NCBI GenBank assembly: GCA_027489375.1
Contig: JAIXZW010000007.1
Location: 248,001 to 312,000 of the forward strand
From: Paracoccaceae bacterium
GTDB lineage: Bacteria; Pseudomonadota; Alphaproteobacteria; Rhodobacterales; Rhodobacteraceae
Length of the DNA: 64,000 nucleotides
Reading direction: 5' to 3'
The position numbers were made by a program, and so were the translations under genes. Position 1 is the first letter of the stretch, and each line of letters opens with the position of its first letter. A model generated the notes under the pieces. It made no database searches. It was not told the DNA's origin and was given only the letters and a program-made list of their open reading frames with translations. Of this stretch, positions 54,909 through 63,276 are shown in pieces.

Positions 54909-55017
54909 CGATTTCCGGCGCAGAAATCGGGGCGGAATTTGACGCAAATTCCGCGGCGCGGACGCAGGGGCCGTTTCTTGCGTCAAGAAACGGTGCGAAA
55001 TCTGCGCCGGATTTTGT
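54909..55017. repeat. Array of four small hairpins (array B)
   Basis: Four inverted repeats: H1 54909-54929 (arm CGATTTCCG, loop GCG, one mismatch), H2 54932-54954 (arm GCGGAATTTG, loop ACG; the whole 23-nt element is identical to H2 of array A), H3 54971-54993 (arm CCGTTTCTTG, loop CGT), H4 54995-55017 (CGAAATCTG side, loop CGC, with wobble pairs). H1-H2 and H3-H4 centres are 24 nt apart, the same spacing as in array A; only the middle spacer differs. Located between mipZ and rpmE. Confidence 0.85.
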
Positions 55018-55032
55018 CTTGGCCAAAGGAAA

Positions 55033-55056
55033 AGGGCGCACCTTGCGGCGCGCCCT
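55033..55056 (-). terminator. Terminator of rplS-rpmE
   Basis: Stem AGGGCGC / GCGCCCT with an inner CC/GG and loop TTGC, followed on the minus strand by TTTTCCTTT. It lies 22 nt after the rpmE stop. Confidence 0.7.
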
Positions 55057-55077
55057 CTGGGTAACGCTGTGGCCGGA

Positions 55078-55299
55078 TCAGAAACCCAGACCGGCGTATT
55101 TGTTCTTGAACTTCGAAACGCGACCGCCCGTGTCCATCAGCTTGGCCGACTGGCCGGTCCATGCGGGGTGCGCCAGCGGGTCGATGTCGAGCGCCATCTG
55201 GTCGCCCTCTTTGCCCCAGGTCGACTTGGTAGAGAACACGGTGCCGTCGGTCATCTTGACGTTGATCGTGTGGTAGTCGGGGTGAATGCCCTGTTTCAT
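55078..55299 (-). CDS. rpmE: 50S ribosomal protein L31
   Basis: 73-aa ribosomal protein. [19 protein letters not shown] and HPAWTGQ are family blocks; the zinc-cysteine positions are replaced (KSTWG), so it is the zinc-free form. Lies 11 nt after rplS on the same strand. Confidence 0.96.
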   Translation of the reverse strand: MKQGIHPDYHTINVKMTDGTVFSTKSTWGKEGDQMALDIDPLAHPAWTGQSAKLMDTGGRVSKFKNKYAGLGF

Positions 55300-55310
55300 C
55301 GGTCCAGACC

Positions 55311-55685
55311 TCACTCGGCTTTTTCTTTGTAGTTCACGACTTCGGCGATACGGGCCGATTTGCCGCGACGGGTGCGCAGGTAGTAAAGCTTGGCACGACG
55401 GACGCGGCCACGACGCACGACCTCGATCGAGTCGATGTTGGTCGAGTAGAGCGGGAAGACGCGCTCGACGCCTTCGCCGAAGGAAATCTTGCGGACGGTG
55501 AACGAAGCCGAGATGGTCATGCCGCCCTTGCGGCCGATGCAGACGCCTTCATAGGCCTGCACGCGGCTGCGCGAGCCTTCGGTCACTTTGTAGCCGACAC
55601 GGATGGTGTCGCCGGCTTTGAAATCCGGGATGGTCTTGCCGAGGGCGGCGATCTGTTCCGCCTCGAGCTGCGCGATCAGGTTCAT
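55311..55685 (-). CDS. rplS: 50S ribosomal protein L19
   Basis: 124-aa ribosomal protein at the 30S-50S interface. Conserved [38 protein letters not shown] and RRAKLYYLR. The start [12 protein letters not shown] at 55685 matches homologues; a longer reading to 55919 is unsupported. In many bacteria it follows trmD; here an EamA transporter gene on the other strand lies between them. Confidence 0.96.
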   Translation of the reverse strand: MNLIAQLEAEQIAALGKTIPDFKAGDTIRVGYKVTEGSRSRVQAYEGVCIGRKGGMTISASFTVRKISFGEGVERVFPLYSTNIDSIEVVRRGRVRRAKLYYLRTRRGKSARIAEVVNYKEKAE

Positions 55686-55948
55686 GCGCAATCCTTTCTG
55701 TGTCCACGGTTTGCCCGTGAAAGTGATGCCGCCCCAGAGCTCTTGGTCCTTATCGGGTCCGCCATGTGGCGCCCGCCAGAGATCAGGCCTGCTTACCTTT
55801 GGTGCCGCCCCTGTCGCCCGCGAACCTGCCAAGGGGGGCAGAAGGCAAAGGGAATCGGGTCCGACGGGTGAATCCACCCCGGACGGGCGGCGTATAGGGG
55901 GAACGGGGGGGCGGGTCAAGCGGGACAGCGCCGCGAGGGGGGCCGAGG
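55686..55948. other. Upstream region of rplS without recognised elements
   Basis: This and the repeat that follows make a 426-nt gap between rplS and the EamA transporter gene. It must contain the rplS-rpmE promoter and leader; I see no clear promoter hexamers, RNA gene or ORF with support. A leader that senses ribosomal protein is possible but not evident. Confidence 0.4.
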
Positions 55949-56010
55949 GCCGGGGGTTTCACACCCCCGGACCCCCGTGGGATATTTGGACAAGCGTGAA
56001 AGGGAAAGGG
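55949..56010 (+). repeat. Intergenic repeat, copy h (TTCAC-loop subtype)
   Basis: Stem arm CGGGGGT with loop TTCAC, then CCCCCGTGGGATATTTG and CAAGCGTGAAAGGG. The stem and C-tract block are almost identical to copy a at 3606. About 100 nt upstream of the EamA transporter start. Confidence 0.8.
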
Positions 56011-56111
56011 GCGACAGCCACAGAGGGCATGTCAAAGGGGATGCTGTTTGCTTGTGAAGCGCGGGCGAAGGGTGCGAGAGTGCCGGCAGACCGCGATTCC
56101 CGAGGCAACCC

Positions 56112-57035
56112 ATGCCCGCTGCCCTGCCCCTGCCCGTCGATGTTGCCCCGCGCGCGCTGAAAGGCGTGGCGCTGGTCGTGGGGGCGACCCTGCTTTTCGC
56201 CGTGGCCGATACCTTGGGAAAATACCTGATGATGCGGCATCCGGTTCCGGTGGTGCAGGCGGGGCGCTATCTGGTGAACCTCGTCCTGCTGTTTGCCGTG
56301 CTTTTCCCGCGGCATCGCACCGCACTGTGGCGCACGCAACGGACGGGAATGGTCACGGCCCGCGCGGTGTTTCTGGCCGCAGCGAGCCTGACGATGGGCC
56401 TTGCCCTGCAGCGGATGCCGGTGGGCGAAACGGTGGCCATCGTCTACCTCGCGCCCTTTCTGGTGATGGTTCTGGCGGGGCCGCTGCTCAAGGAGACGGT
56501 GACGCTGGGGGCGTGGATCGGGGCGAGCCTTGCCTTCTTTGGCGTGCTGCTCGTCGTCCGTCCGGGCACGGGGCTAGACCCGTGGGGCGTGGCCTTTGCC
56601 GTGACCAATGCGGTGCTCGGCACCGGGTATCACCTGCTGACGCGGGTTTTGACACGGAGCGAAAGCACGATGGCGATGCTGTTCCATGTCGCGCTGACGG
56701 GGTTCGTGATCTTTGCCGTGCTGGCGGTCCCGTCGCTGCCCGCTTTCGCGCCAACGCTGCTCGACCTTGCGCTGATCGGCGCGCTGGGTCTGCTGGCGAC
56801 GGTGGGGCATTTCCTGTTTACCGCCGCCTATCGCGAGGCACCCGCCTCGCTTCTCGCCCCGGTCAATTACCTGCACCTCGTCTGGGCGACGCTGCTGGGC
56901 TGGGGTGTGTTCGCGCATATTCCCGATGCGATCAGCCTTTGCGGCATGGCGCTGGTGCTGGTGGCAGGGGCGGCGGTGGCGGTGCGTGCGGGGCGGGTCA
57001 GCCCTTCAGCAGGTCCGGACGCCGCGAACGGGTAA
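56112..57035 (+). CDS. EamA/DMT family transporter
   Basis: 307-aa inner-membrane protein with ten hydrophobic segments in two EamA repeats (ALVVGATLLFAVADTLGKYL opens the first, LIGALGLLATVGHFLF marks the second). DMT proteins export or take up small metabolites; the substrate is unknown. Its 3' end overlaps the trmD 3' end by 38 nt, opposite strand. It interrupts the usual trmD-rplS order. Confidence 0.88.
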   Translation: MPAALPLPVDVAPRALKGVALVVGATLLFAVADTLGKYLMMRHPVPVVQAGRYLVNLVLLFAVLFPRHRTALWRTQRTGMVTARAVFLAAASLTMGLALQRMPVGETVAIVYLAPFLVMVLAGPLLKETVTLGAWIGASLAFFGVLLVVRPGTGLDPWGVAFAVTNAVLGTGYHLLTRVLTRSESTMAMLFHVALTGFVIFAVLAVPSLPAFAPTLLDLALIGALGLLATVGHFLFTAAYREAPASLLAPVNYLHLVWATLLGWGVFAHIPDAISLCGMALVLVAGAAVAVRAGRVSPSAGPDAANG

Positions 57036-57789
57036 GGGCCAGCGCCTCGGCCCGCCGCCATTTGGCGATCTCGCCGTGGTTGCCGGACATGAGCACGGGC
57101 GGAATCTCGCGCCCTTCCCACACCGCGGGGCGGGTGTATTGCGGGTGTTCGAGGAGGCCTTCGGAGAAGCTTTCCTCTTCGGTCGAGGCGTGGTTGCCCA
57201 GCACGCCGGGGATCAGGCGGACGGTGGCGTCGATCATGGCCTGTGCCGCAATCTCGCCCCCCGTGAGGACGAAGTCGCCGAGGCTGACCTCTTCGATGCC
57301 CCATTGGTCGAGCACGCGCTGGTCCACGCCTTCGAAGCGGCCACAGAGCAGGGTGATGCCATCCGCCGCCGCCCATTGGCGGGCCGTGGCCTGGGCAAAG
57401 GGTTTGCCGCGCGGCGAGAGGTAGACGATGGGCCAGCGGGCGCGGTCTTTCGGTGTGCCGATTGCGGCCTGCCGCAAGGCGCGGTCCACCACATCGGCGC
57501 GCAGCACCATCCCCGCGCCGCCGCCTGCGGGCGTGTCGTCGACGTTGCGGTGCTTGCCCTCGCCAAAAGGACGCAGGTCGATGGGGTCGAGCGCCCAAAG
57601 GCCCATATCCAGCGCCTTGCCGGTCAGCGACAGGCCCAGCGTGCCGGGGAAGGCATCGGGGAACAGCGTGATGATCTTCGCCCGCCATGCGCCCTTGGCA
57701 ACCAGCGGCTCCTCCATCAGGTCGCGCGGCACAACCGTAGGCCGGATCGACACGCGCCCGTGCGAGCGGCGGGGGGTGTCGTCGCTCAT
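56998..57789 (-). CDS. trmD: tRNA (guanine37-N1)-methyltransferase
   Basis: 263-aa SPOUT enzyme making m1G37 in tRNAs read with CNN codons. [37 protein letters not shown] (knot) and PQYTRPAVW are conserved. N-terminal extension before KIITLFP is common in rhodobacteria. Start overlaps rimM by four nt (ATGA), so coupled translation is expected. Confidence 0.96.
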   Translation of the reverse strand: MSDDTPRRSHGRVSIRPTVVPRDLMEEPLVAKGAWRAKIITLFPDAFPGTLGLSLTGKALDMGLWALDPIDLRPFGEGKHRNVDDTPAGGGAGMVLRADVVDRALRQAAIGTPKDRARWPIVYLSPRGKPFAQATARQWAAADGITLLCGRFEGVDQRVLDQWGIEEVSLGDFVLTGGEIAAQAMIDATVRLIPGVLGNHASTEEESFSEGLLEHPQYTRPAVWEGREIPPVLMSGNHGEIAKWRRAEALALTRSRRPDLLKG

Positions 57790-58295
57790 TCCAGCCCCTC
57801 GGGCAGGTCGGCGACGATACGGCCGGATTTGAGGTCGACGGTCGGCACGACGGCCAGCGTAAAGGGGATCAGGAGCTGGCCCTTCACCCCTTCGCCCGCG
57901 ATTTCGAGCATGTCGCCCGCGCCGTGGTTGTGCACGGCCAGTACCTTGCCCAGAACCTTGCCGCCCGTGTCCTGCACGATAAGGCCGATCAGGTCGGCAT
58001 GATAGAATTCGTCATCGGGAAGCGAGGGCAGACGGTCGCGGTCGGCATAAAGGCTGGTGCCTTTCAGCGCATCCGCCTGTTCCTTGGTCGCAACCCCCGA
58101 AATCCGTGCGCCCAGCCCGCCCGACACATGGGCGCGGGTCAGTTTCACGGTAAAGGAGCGGGTGCCATCCTCGGTCCAGAGCGGGCCGTAGGCGGCGATG
58201 TCTTCGGGATCGGCGCAAAAGCTTTTCAGCCGCACCTCGCCCGCCACGCCGAAGGACCCGGCAATCGCGCCGACGCAGATACGGTCAGGGGTCAT
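57786..58295 (-). CDS. rimM: Ribosome maturation factor RimM
   Basis: 169-aa assembly factor for the 30S head, binding S19. [21 protein letters not shown] is the RimM N-terminal motif; the C-terminal PRC-barrel-like part has FYHADLIGL and LLIPFT. Start at 58295. Preceded by rpsP with a short hairpin between, followed by trmD with a four-nt overlap. Confidence 0.95.
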   Translation of the reverse strand: MTPDRICVGAIAGSFGVAGEVRLKSFCADPEDIAAYGPLWTEDGTRSFTVKLTRAHVSGGLGARISGVATKEQADALKGTSLYADRDRLPSLPDDEFYHADLIGLIVQDTGGKVLGKVLAVHNHGAGDMLEIAGEGVKGQLLIPFTLAVVPTVDLKSGRIVADLPEGLE

Positions 58296-58320
58296 GTCAC
58301 GCCTCGGGCCATTGGGGGAT

Positions 58321-58344
58321 GGGGCCGCCCCGAAGGGCGACCCC
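58321..58344 (-). promoter_or_regulatory. Hairpin between rpsP and rimM
   Basis: GGGG, GCCC / GGGC, CCCC with loop CGAA and two-nt internal bulges. No T-run. Probably an mRNA-stability or partial-termination element that raises S16 relative to RimM and TrmD, as known for this operon in other bacteria. Inference. Confidence 0.4.
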
Positions 58345-58351
58345 GATCGGT

Positions 58352-58705
58352 TCACTCTTCCGCCGGAGCAGCCGAACGGGCGGCTTTCTTGGCGGCACGC
58401 TCGGCCATCGCCTTGCCCGGAACGGCGGCTTTCGGGTTCGCGCGGACCTTCTTTTCCACCACGCCGGCGGCTTCGAGCATACGGCTCACGCGGTCGGTCG
58501 GCTGCGCGCCCTGACCCAGCCAATGCTTGATGCGGTCGAGGTTCATCTTGATGCGGTTCTCGTCATCCTTGGCGAGCAGCGGGTTGTAGGTGCCGAGCTT
58601 TTCGAGGAAGCGGCCATCGCGGGGCATACGGCTGTCAGAGGCGACGATCGAATAGAACGGACGCTTCTTCGAGCCACCACGGGCCAGACGGATTTTCATT
58701 GCCAT
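58352..58705 (-). CDS. rpsP: 30S ribosomal protein S16
   Basis: 117-aa ribosomal protein with [34 protein letters not shown] and a lysine/alanine-rich C-terminal extension usual in alphaproteobacteria. The ATG at 58705 has GGAG upstream. In the unit ffh-GNAT-chorismate mutase-rpsP-rimM-trmD. Confidence 0.97.
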   Translation of the reverse strand: MAMKIRLARGGSKKRPFYSIVASDSRMPRDGRFLEKLGTYNPLLAKDDENRIKMNLDRIKHWLGQGAQPTDRVSRMLEAAGVVEKKVRANPKAAVPGKAMAERAAKKAARSAAPAEE

Positions 58706-58732
58706 TGGGTAGTCTCCTTCAGGTTTTCGTAG

Positions 58733-58753
58733 GATGCGCAGTCGCTGCGCATC
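58733..58753. repeat. Hairpin between chorismate mutase and rpsP
   Basis: Perfect 9-bp stem GATGCGCAG / CTGCGCATC with loop TCG. Short stem, 3-nt loop and G-C closure recall the units of the hairpin arrays at 48685 and 54909, but as a single copy it may just be an intercistronic stem. Confidence 0.45.
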
Positions 58754-58763
58754 TTTTGGGGGG

Positions 58764-59078
58764 TTATTTTTGCAGTTTCTCGTGATGCCTGATGACTTCG
58801 GAGATGATGAAGTTCAGGAATTTCTTGGCGAATTCGGGGTCGAGGTCGGCTTCCTTGGCCAGACGCTCCAGCCGTTCGATCTGCCGCGCCTCGCGCGCGG
58901 GGTCGCTGGGGGGCAGGTCATGGGTGGCTTTCAGCTTGCCCACCGCCTGCGTGTGCTTGAACCGCTCGGCCAGCGTGTAGACAAGGATCGCGTCCAGCCG
59001 GTCGATGCTGTCACGATGGTCTTTGAGCACCTCGGCAGCGCGGGTCACGGCGTCGGCCATGCGGTCATGGGTGGTCAT
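58764..59078 (-). CDS. Chorismate mutase (AroQ type)
   Basis: 104-aa all-helical AroQ-type chorismate mutase ([20 protein letters not shown] with the active-site Arg/Lys contacts, then [16 protein letters not shown] loop and [19 protein letters not shown]). It makes prephenate on the way to Phe and Tyr. Sits in the rpsP operon, overlapped by four nt by the GNAT gene, an arrangement common in rhodobacteria. Confidence 0.9.
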   Translation of the reverse strand: MTTHDRMADAVTRAAEVLKDHRDSIDRLDAILVYTLAERFKHTQAVGKLKATHDLPPSDPAREARQIERLERLAKEADLDPEFAKKFLNFIISEVIRHHEKLQK

Positions 59079-59608
59079 TGCAAAGCCTCCGGCGCGGGGT
59101 GGCGGAACACAAGACAGGGCGGCGTGCCGATGGATTGCGCCGCAGGATCGACCGTCGCGCCAAGCCTAAGGGCAAGGGCGCGGGAACGGGCGTTGTCTTC
59201 GGCCACATAAGACACGGCGGTGGTCCACCCGAGGCTGCGATAGGCAAAGGCGCGGGCGGCGGTTGCAGCCTCGAAAGCGAAGCCCTTGCCTTCGGCGGCG
59301 GGGTTCCAGACGGACCAGCCGATTTCACGCTCGGGCCATGTCTCGGGGAACCACGGGCCGGTCATGCCGAGCGGGGTGGCATCGCCCTTGGCTTGGAACA
59401 CGAACATGCCGAAACCACGCGCGACCCAATGCCCGATCAGATGGCAAAAGCCGCGCCATGTATTGGACAGGTCGTAATCCCCCGTGCGGATGAACTGCCC
59501 CCGATCCGACGCGAGCATCGCGTTGAACGCAGGCCAATCCTCCGCCTCCGGCGCGCGCAGCACCAGACGGTCGGTCGTCAGCGAGGGGATGCCGGACAGT
59601 GTCGCCAT
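59075..59608 (-). CDS. GNAT family N-acetyltransferase (RimJ/RimL-like)
   Basis: 177-aa acetyltransferase with LTTDRLVLRAPEAEDWPAFN, EIGWSVWNPAAEGKGFAFEA and AFAYRSLGWTTAVSYV, the pattern of the RimJ/RimL-like subfamily that acetylates N-termini or small molecules. The ATG at 59608 shares a base with the ffh stop (TGATG), so translation is coupled. Substrate unknown. Confidence 0.87.
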   Translation of the reverse strand: MATLSGIPSLTTDRLVLRAPEAEDWPAFNAMLASDRGQFIRTGDYDLSNTWRGFCHLIGHWVARGFGMFVFQAKGDATPLGMTGPWFPETWPEREIGWSVWNPAAEGKGFAFEAATAARAFAYRSLGWTTAVSYVAEDNARSRALALRLGATVDPAAQSIGTPPCLVFRHPAPEALQ

Positions 59609-61104
59609 CACTTCTTCCGCATCAGCCCCGACAGGCCCGAAGGCAGTTGCATTCCGCGCGGCATTCCGGGGAAGCCGCCGCCCTGACCAAGGCTTTGCTT
59701 CATGCCCTTGGCAGCTTCTTCCAGCTCGGCAGGCGACATCTTCGACGGGTCAGGCAGACCGCCCTTGCCCATCATCTGCTTCAGGGCCTGCTTCATCATG
59801 CCGCCCTTGCCCATCTTCTTCATCATCTCGGCCATCTGCTTGTGCTGTTTCAAGAGACGGTTGAGGTCAGCCACATCAAGGCCAGCACCCGCAGCGATGC
59901 GCTTCTTGCGGCTGGCTTGCAGCAGGTCGGGGTTTGCACGCTCGCGCTTGGTCATCGACTGGATCAGCGCGATCTGGCGCTTCAGCATCTTGTCATCCAG
60001 CCCCGCCTCGGCGGCAGCGGCCTGCATCTTGCCCATGCCGGGCAGCATGCCCATCAGGCCCTGCATCCCGCCCATCTTGATCATCTGCTCAAGCTGCATG
60101 CGCAGGTCGTTCATGTTGAACAGACCCTTGGCGAAGCGCTTGGCCATGCGTTCGGCCTGTTCGGCCTCGAACGTTTCTTGCGCCTTCTCGACAAGGGCGA
60201 CGATGTCCCCCATGCCAAGGATACGCCCCGCGACGCGATCCGCCTCGAAGGTCTCGAGCGCGTCCATCTTTTCGCCAAGGCCGACGAAGCGGATAGGCTT
60301 GCCCGTCACGGCGCGCATCGACAGCGCCGCACCGCCGCGACCGTCACCGTCCATACGGGTCAGCACGACGCCGGTGATGCCGACCTTGCCGTCGAATTCC
60401 GTCGCCACGTTCACGGCGTCCTGACCGGTCAGACCGTCGACGACCAGCAGCACCTCGCGCGGCTGGGCGATGTCGCGCACCGACTGGACCTCGTCCATCA
60501 GCACTTCGTCGATGTGCAGACGCCCCGCGGTATCGAGGAAGAGCACGTCATAGCCGCCAAGGCTCGCCTGCGTCTTGGCACGCTTGGCGATCTGGACGGC
60601 GCTTTCGCCCTTGACGATGGGCAGGCTGTCCACGCCGATCTGCGCACCAAGGATGGCAAGCTGCTCCATCGCCGCCGGACGGTTCGTGTCGAGCGAGGCG
60701 AGGAGCACGCGCTTGCCGTTCCGCTCTTTCAACCGCTTGGCCAGCTTCGCTGTGGTGGTGGTCTTGCCCGATCCTTGCAGACCCACCATCAGGATCGTCG
60801 CGGGCGGGTTGTCGATCTTCAGCGCATCCGGCTCGCCGTCGCCCGCAAGAACACGGATCAACTCGTCATGGACGATCTTGACGACCATCTGTCCGGGCGT
60901 GATCGACTTCGTGACAGCAGCACCCGTCGCCTTGTCCTGCACCCGCTTGATGAAATCGCGGGCAACGGGAAGCGAGACGTCGGCCTCGAGCAGCGCCACC
61001 CGCACCTCGCGCAGGGCGGTGATGACGTCGGCTTCGGTCAGCGCGCCCGCCTTGGCCAGACGGTCGAACACACCACCAAGGCGTTCTGACAGGCTTTCGA
61101 ACAT
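59608..61104 (-). CDS. ffh: Signal recognition particle protein Ffh
   Basis: 498-aa SRP54-type GTPase that targets membrane proteins to the translocon with 4.5S RNA. G1 GLQGSGKTTTTAKLA, G3 DTAGRLHIDE, G4 TRMDGDGRGGAALS, and a methionine-rich M domain (LEQMIKMGGMQGLMGMLPGM). The start MFESLSERLGGVFDRL at 61104 is standard; a longer frame to 61224 is not. Confidence 0.97.
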   Translation of the reverse strand: MFESLSERLGGVFDRLAKAGALTEADVITALREVRVALLEADVSLPVARDFIKRVQDKATGAAVTKSITPGQMVVKIVHDELIRVLAGDGEPDALKIDNPPATILMVGLQGSGKTTTTAKLAKRLKERNGKRVLLASLDTNRPAAMEQLAILGAQIGVDSLPIVKGESAVQIAKRAKTQASLGGYDVLFLDTAGRLHIDEVLMDEVQSVRDIAQPREVLLVVDGLTGQDAVNVATEFDGKVGITGVVLTRMDGDGRGGAALSMRAVTGKPIRFVGLGEKMDALETFEADRVAGRILGMGDIVALVEKAQETFEAEQAERMAKRFAKGLFNMNDLRMQLEQMIKMGGMQGLMGMLPGMGKMQAAAAEAGLDDKMLKRQIALIQSMTKRERANPDLLQASRKKRIAAGAGLDVADLNRLLKQHKQMAEMMKKMGKGGMMKQALKQMMGKGGLPDPSKMSPAELEEAAKGMKQSLGQGGGFPGMPRGMQLPSGLSGLMRKK

Positions 61105-61417
61105 GACGCACCTTTCGCGACATTGCGGTTTGGCCCGATATGGGGCCGGAGAGAGACTTGCCCAAGCCCCAAAGCGATGCGACACCTGCGGGCGCAACGC
61201 GCTGGCAGATGGCGATCCCGGCATGGGCCAAGGGACCGGAAGCGCAGGCCTCCGGGGAATTACCGCCAGCCCCTACGCCCATCGGCCCCCCGAGTCAAGC
61301 AAAGCGGGCCAACGGACAGTCGATCCCGCAGATTCGCACCCTGCCCCGCCTTTCGGCCCCTTGCGCGAAGCCCACAGTTCTGGCCCAATGCCCGCAACCT
61401 GTTCACGGGCGCACAGC
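61105..61417. other. Intergenic region between ffh and the LysR gene
   Basis: 313 nt between divergent genes. It should contain both promoters. I find no repeat of the families seen elsewhere and no convincing RNA gene. LysR regulators usually bind a T-N11-A site near their own promoter; I could not pick one with confidence. Confidence 0.45.
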
Positions 61418-62302
61418 ATGGCCATCGACACCTGGGACGAGATCCGAACCGCCTTTCAGGTCGCCCGCATGGGCACCGTGTCCGGCGCGGCCGAGGTGCT
61501 GGGGGTTCACCACGCCACCGTCATCCGCCATATCGACGCGCTGGAAAAGCGGCTCGGCACGCGGCTCTTCCAGCGCCACGCGCGGGGCTATACGCCCACC
61601 GAGGCGGGGCAGGACCTGCTGTCGGTGGCGCAGACCACCGACGAGCAATTCGCCCAACTCGCCAACCGCATCAAGGGGCTGGGCGAGACGGTGGCGGGCG
61701 AGCTGGTCGTCACCTCCATCGTCGGGGTGGCAGATCTTCTGATGCCGGTGCTCAAGGAATTCCAGATCCAGCACCCCGCCGTGGTGCTGCGCTTCCTGAC
61801 CGACATGCGCGTCTTCCGGCTCGATTATGGCGAGGCGCATGTGGCGATCCGCGCCGGTGCGGCACCCGAAGAACCGGACAACGTGGTCCAGCCGCTGGCC
61901 CGCCTGCGCACGGGGCTTTATGCCGCGCGCTCCTACGTCGACCGCCACGGCCTGCCCAAGGATGAAAGCGAATTCCCCGCCCACCGCTTCGCCGTGACGG
62001 ACAGCGTGGACAGCCGCGCCCCCTTCAACCGCTGGCTTCGCGGTCTCGTGCCGCCCAATGCGCTGACCTATCGCGCCACCGAACCCGCAGCCATCGAATC
62101 CGCGATCCGCGCGGGTCTCGGCATCGGTTTCCTTGCCGCCTTCCGCGCCGCAAGCGACCCCGATCTGGTCGAGGTGCTGCCCCCCCGCCCCGAATGGGAC
62201 GCGCCGCTCTGGATCGTCACCCATGTCGACCTGCACCGCACCCGCAAGGTGCAGGCCTTCCTCGCCGTGCTGAAAGAGGCGGCAAAGGGCTGGACGCTTT
62301 GA
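61418..62302 (+). CDS. LysR-family transcriptional regulator
   Basis: 294-aa regulator. The N-terminal winged helix (RTAFQVARMGTVSGAAEVLG, then HHATVIRHIDALEKRLGTRL, FQRHARGYTPTEAG) is intact, followed by the substrate-binding domain. ATG at 61418. Overlaps the downstream EamA transporter by four nt, which makes that transporter a likely target or partner. Effector unknown. Confidence 0.9.
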   Translation: MAIDTWDEIRTAFQVARMGTVSGAAEVLGVHHATVIRHIDALEKRLGTRLFQRHARGYTPTEAGQDLLSVAQTTDEQFAQLANRIKGLGETVAGELVVTSIVGVADLLMPVLKEFQIQHPAVVLRFLTDMRVFRLDYGEAHVAIRAGAAPEEPDNVVQPLARLRTGLYAARSYVDRHGLPKDESEFPAHRFAVTDSVDSRAPFNRWLRGLVPPNALTYRATEPAAIESAIRAGLGIGFLAAFRAASDPDLVEVLPPRPEWDAPLWIVTHVDLHRTRKVQAFLAVLKEAAKGWTL

Positions 62303-63186
62303 CCCTGACCGAACCGCAACGCGGGCATGCCGCCATGCTCGCCTTCTCGGCACTCGTCGCGGGGTCCTTCAGCCTCGGCTCGATGGCCGCTCCCCACATC
62401 TCGCCGATGGCACTGACCTCGGTGCGCTTCCTTCTGGCGGGGGTGATCGTGGGGACGGCGGCCTGGGCCACGGGCGGGCTGCGGCGCCCGATGCTGGCAA
62501 GCCCGTGGCGCTACGTGCTGCTCGGCGGGCTGCTGTCCACCTATTTCGTCCTGATGTTCGAGGGGTTGAAGACCGCGCCCCCCGTCTCCTCCTCGGCCGT
62601 CTTCACCCTGACGCCCGCGATGGCGGCGGGCTTCGGCTGGATCACGCTCCGCCAACACGTCACGCCGCGCATGGGGCTGGCGCTGGCCATCGGCGGGATC
62701 GGGGCGCTTTGGGTGATCTTCCGCGCCGACCTGCACGCGCTGATGAATTTCCACATCGGCAGGGGCGAGTTCATCTTCTTCTGGGGCTGCATGGCCCATG
62801 CGCTTTACGCCGCCCTCGTGCGCAAGCTCAATCGCGGGGAAAGCCCCGTGGCCTTTACCTTCGGCATGATGGTGGCAGGCTGGCTGATGCTCACCACGCT
62901 CGGCGCGGGCGATCTTGCCGCAACCGACTGGGCGGCGCTTCCGGCCATCGTCTGGATCACGCTGCTCTACATCGCCATTGCCGCGAGTGCGGCGACCTTC
63001 GTGCTTTTGCAATACGCCACGCTGCGCCTGCCCGCGGCCAAGGTGATGGCCTATACCTACCTCGTCCCCTCATGGGTGATCCTGTGGGAACTGGCCTTGG
63101 GCCGCCCTGCCCCGCCCGTGGCGATCCTGATCGGGGTGGCGCTTTCGGTTCTGGCGCTTGGCCTCCTGCTCAAGGACGAGCACTGA
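62299..63186 (+). CDS. EamA/DMT family transporter
   Basis: 295-aa membrane protein with ten segments (AMLFSALV-type first helix region, ISPMALTSVRFLLAGVIVG, PPVSSSAVFTLTPAMAAGF, PAAKVMAYTYLVPSWVILWE). The likely start is a TTG at 62299 overlapping the LysR stop (TTGA); an ATG at 62335 would drop twelve residues. Coupled to the LysR gene. A repeat copy follows its stop. Confidence 0.87.
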   Translation: MTLTEPQRGHAAMLAFSALVAGSFSLGSMAAPHISPMALTSVRFLLAGVIVGTAAWATGGLRRPMLASPWRYVLLGGLLSTYFVLMFEGLKTAPPVSSSAVFTLTPAMAAGFGWITLRQHVTPRMGLALAIGGIGALWVIFRADLHALMNFHIGRGEFIFFWGCMAHALYAALVRKLNRGESPVAFTFGMMVAGWLMLTTLGAGDLAATDWAALPAIVWITLLYIAIAASAATFVLLQYATLRLPAAKVMAYTYLVPSWVILWELALGRPAPPVAILIGVALSVLALGLLLKDEH

Positions 63187-63194
63187 CCCGGCCC

Positions 63195-63268
63195 TTCATC
63201 TGTTCGCAAATATCCTCGGGGGGACGCCGCGCGCCTTGCGCGGCGCGGGGGGCAGACGGCCCCCCGTT
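63195..63268 (-). repeat. Intergenic repeat, copy i
   Basis: Reverse orientation: CGCAAATATCCTCGGGGGG, a GC inverted repeat (CGCCGCGC / GCGCGGCG around GCCTT), then GGGGGG-CAGACGG-CCCCCC. Located between the EamA transporter and the convergent channel gene. Confidence 0.82.
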
Positions 63269-63276
63269 GCGACGGG

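Noticed and set aside
59599..61089. 496-aa open frame antisense to ffh
   Set aside because: His/Leu-rich translation without motifs; ffh is complete and strongly conserved.
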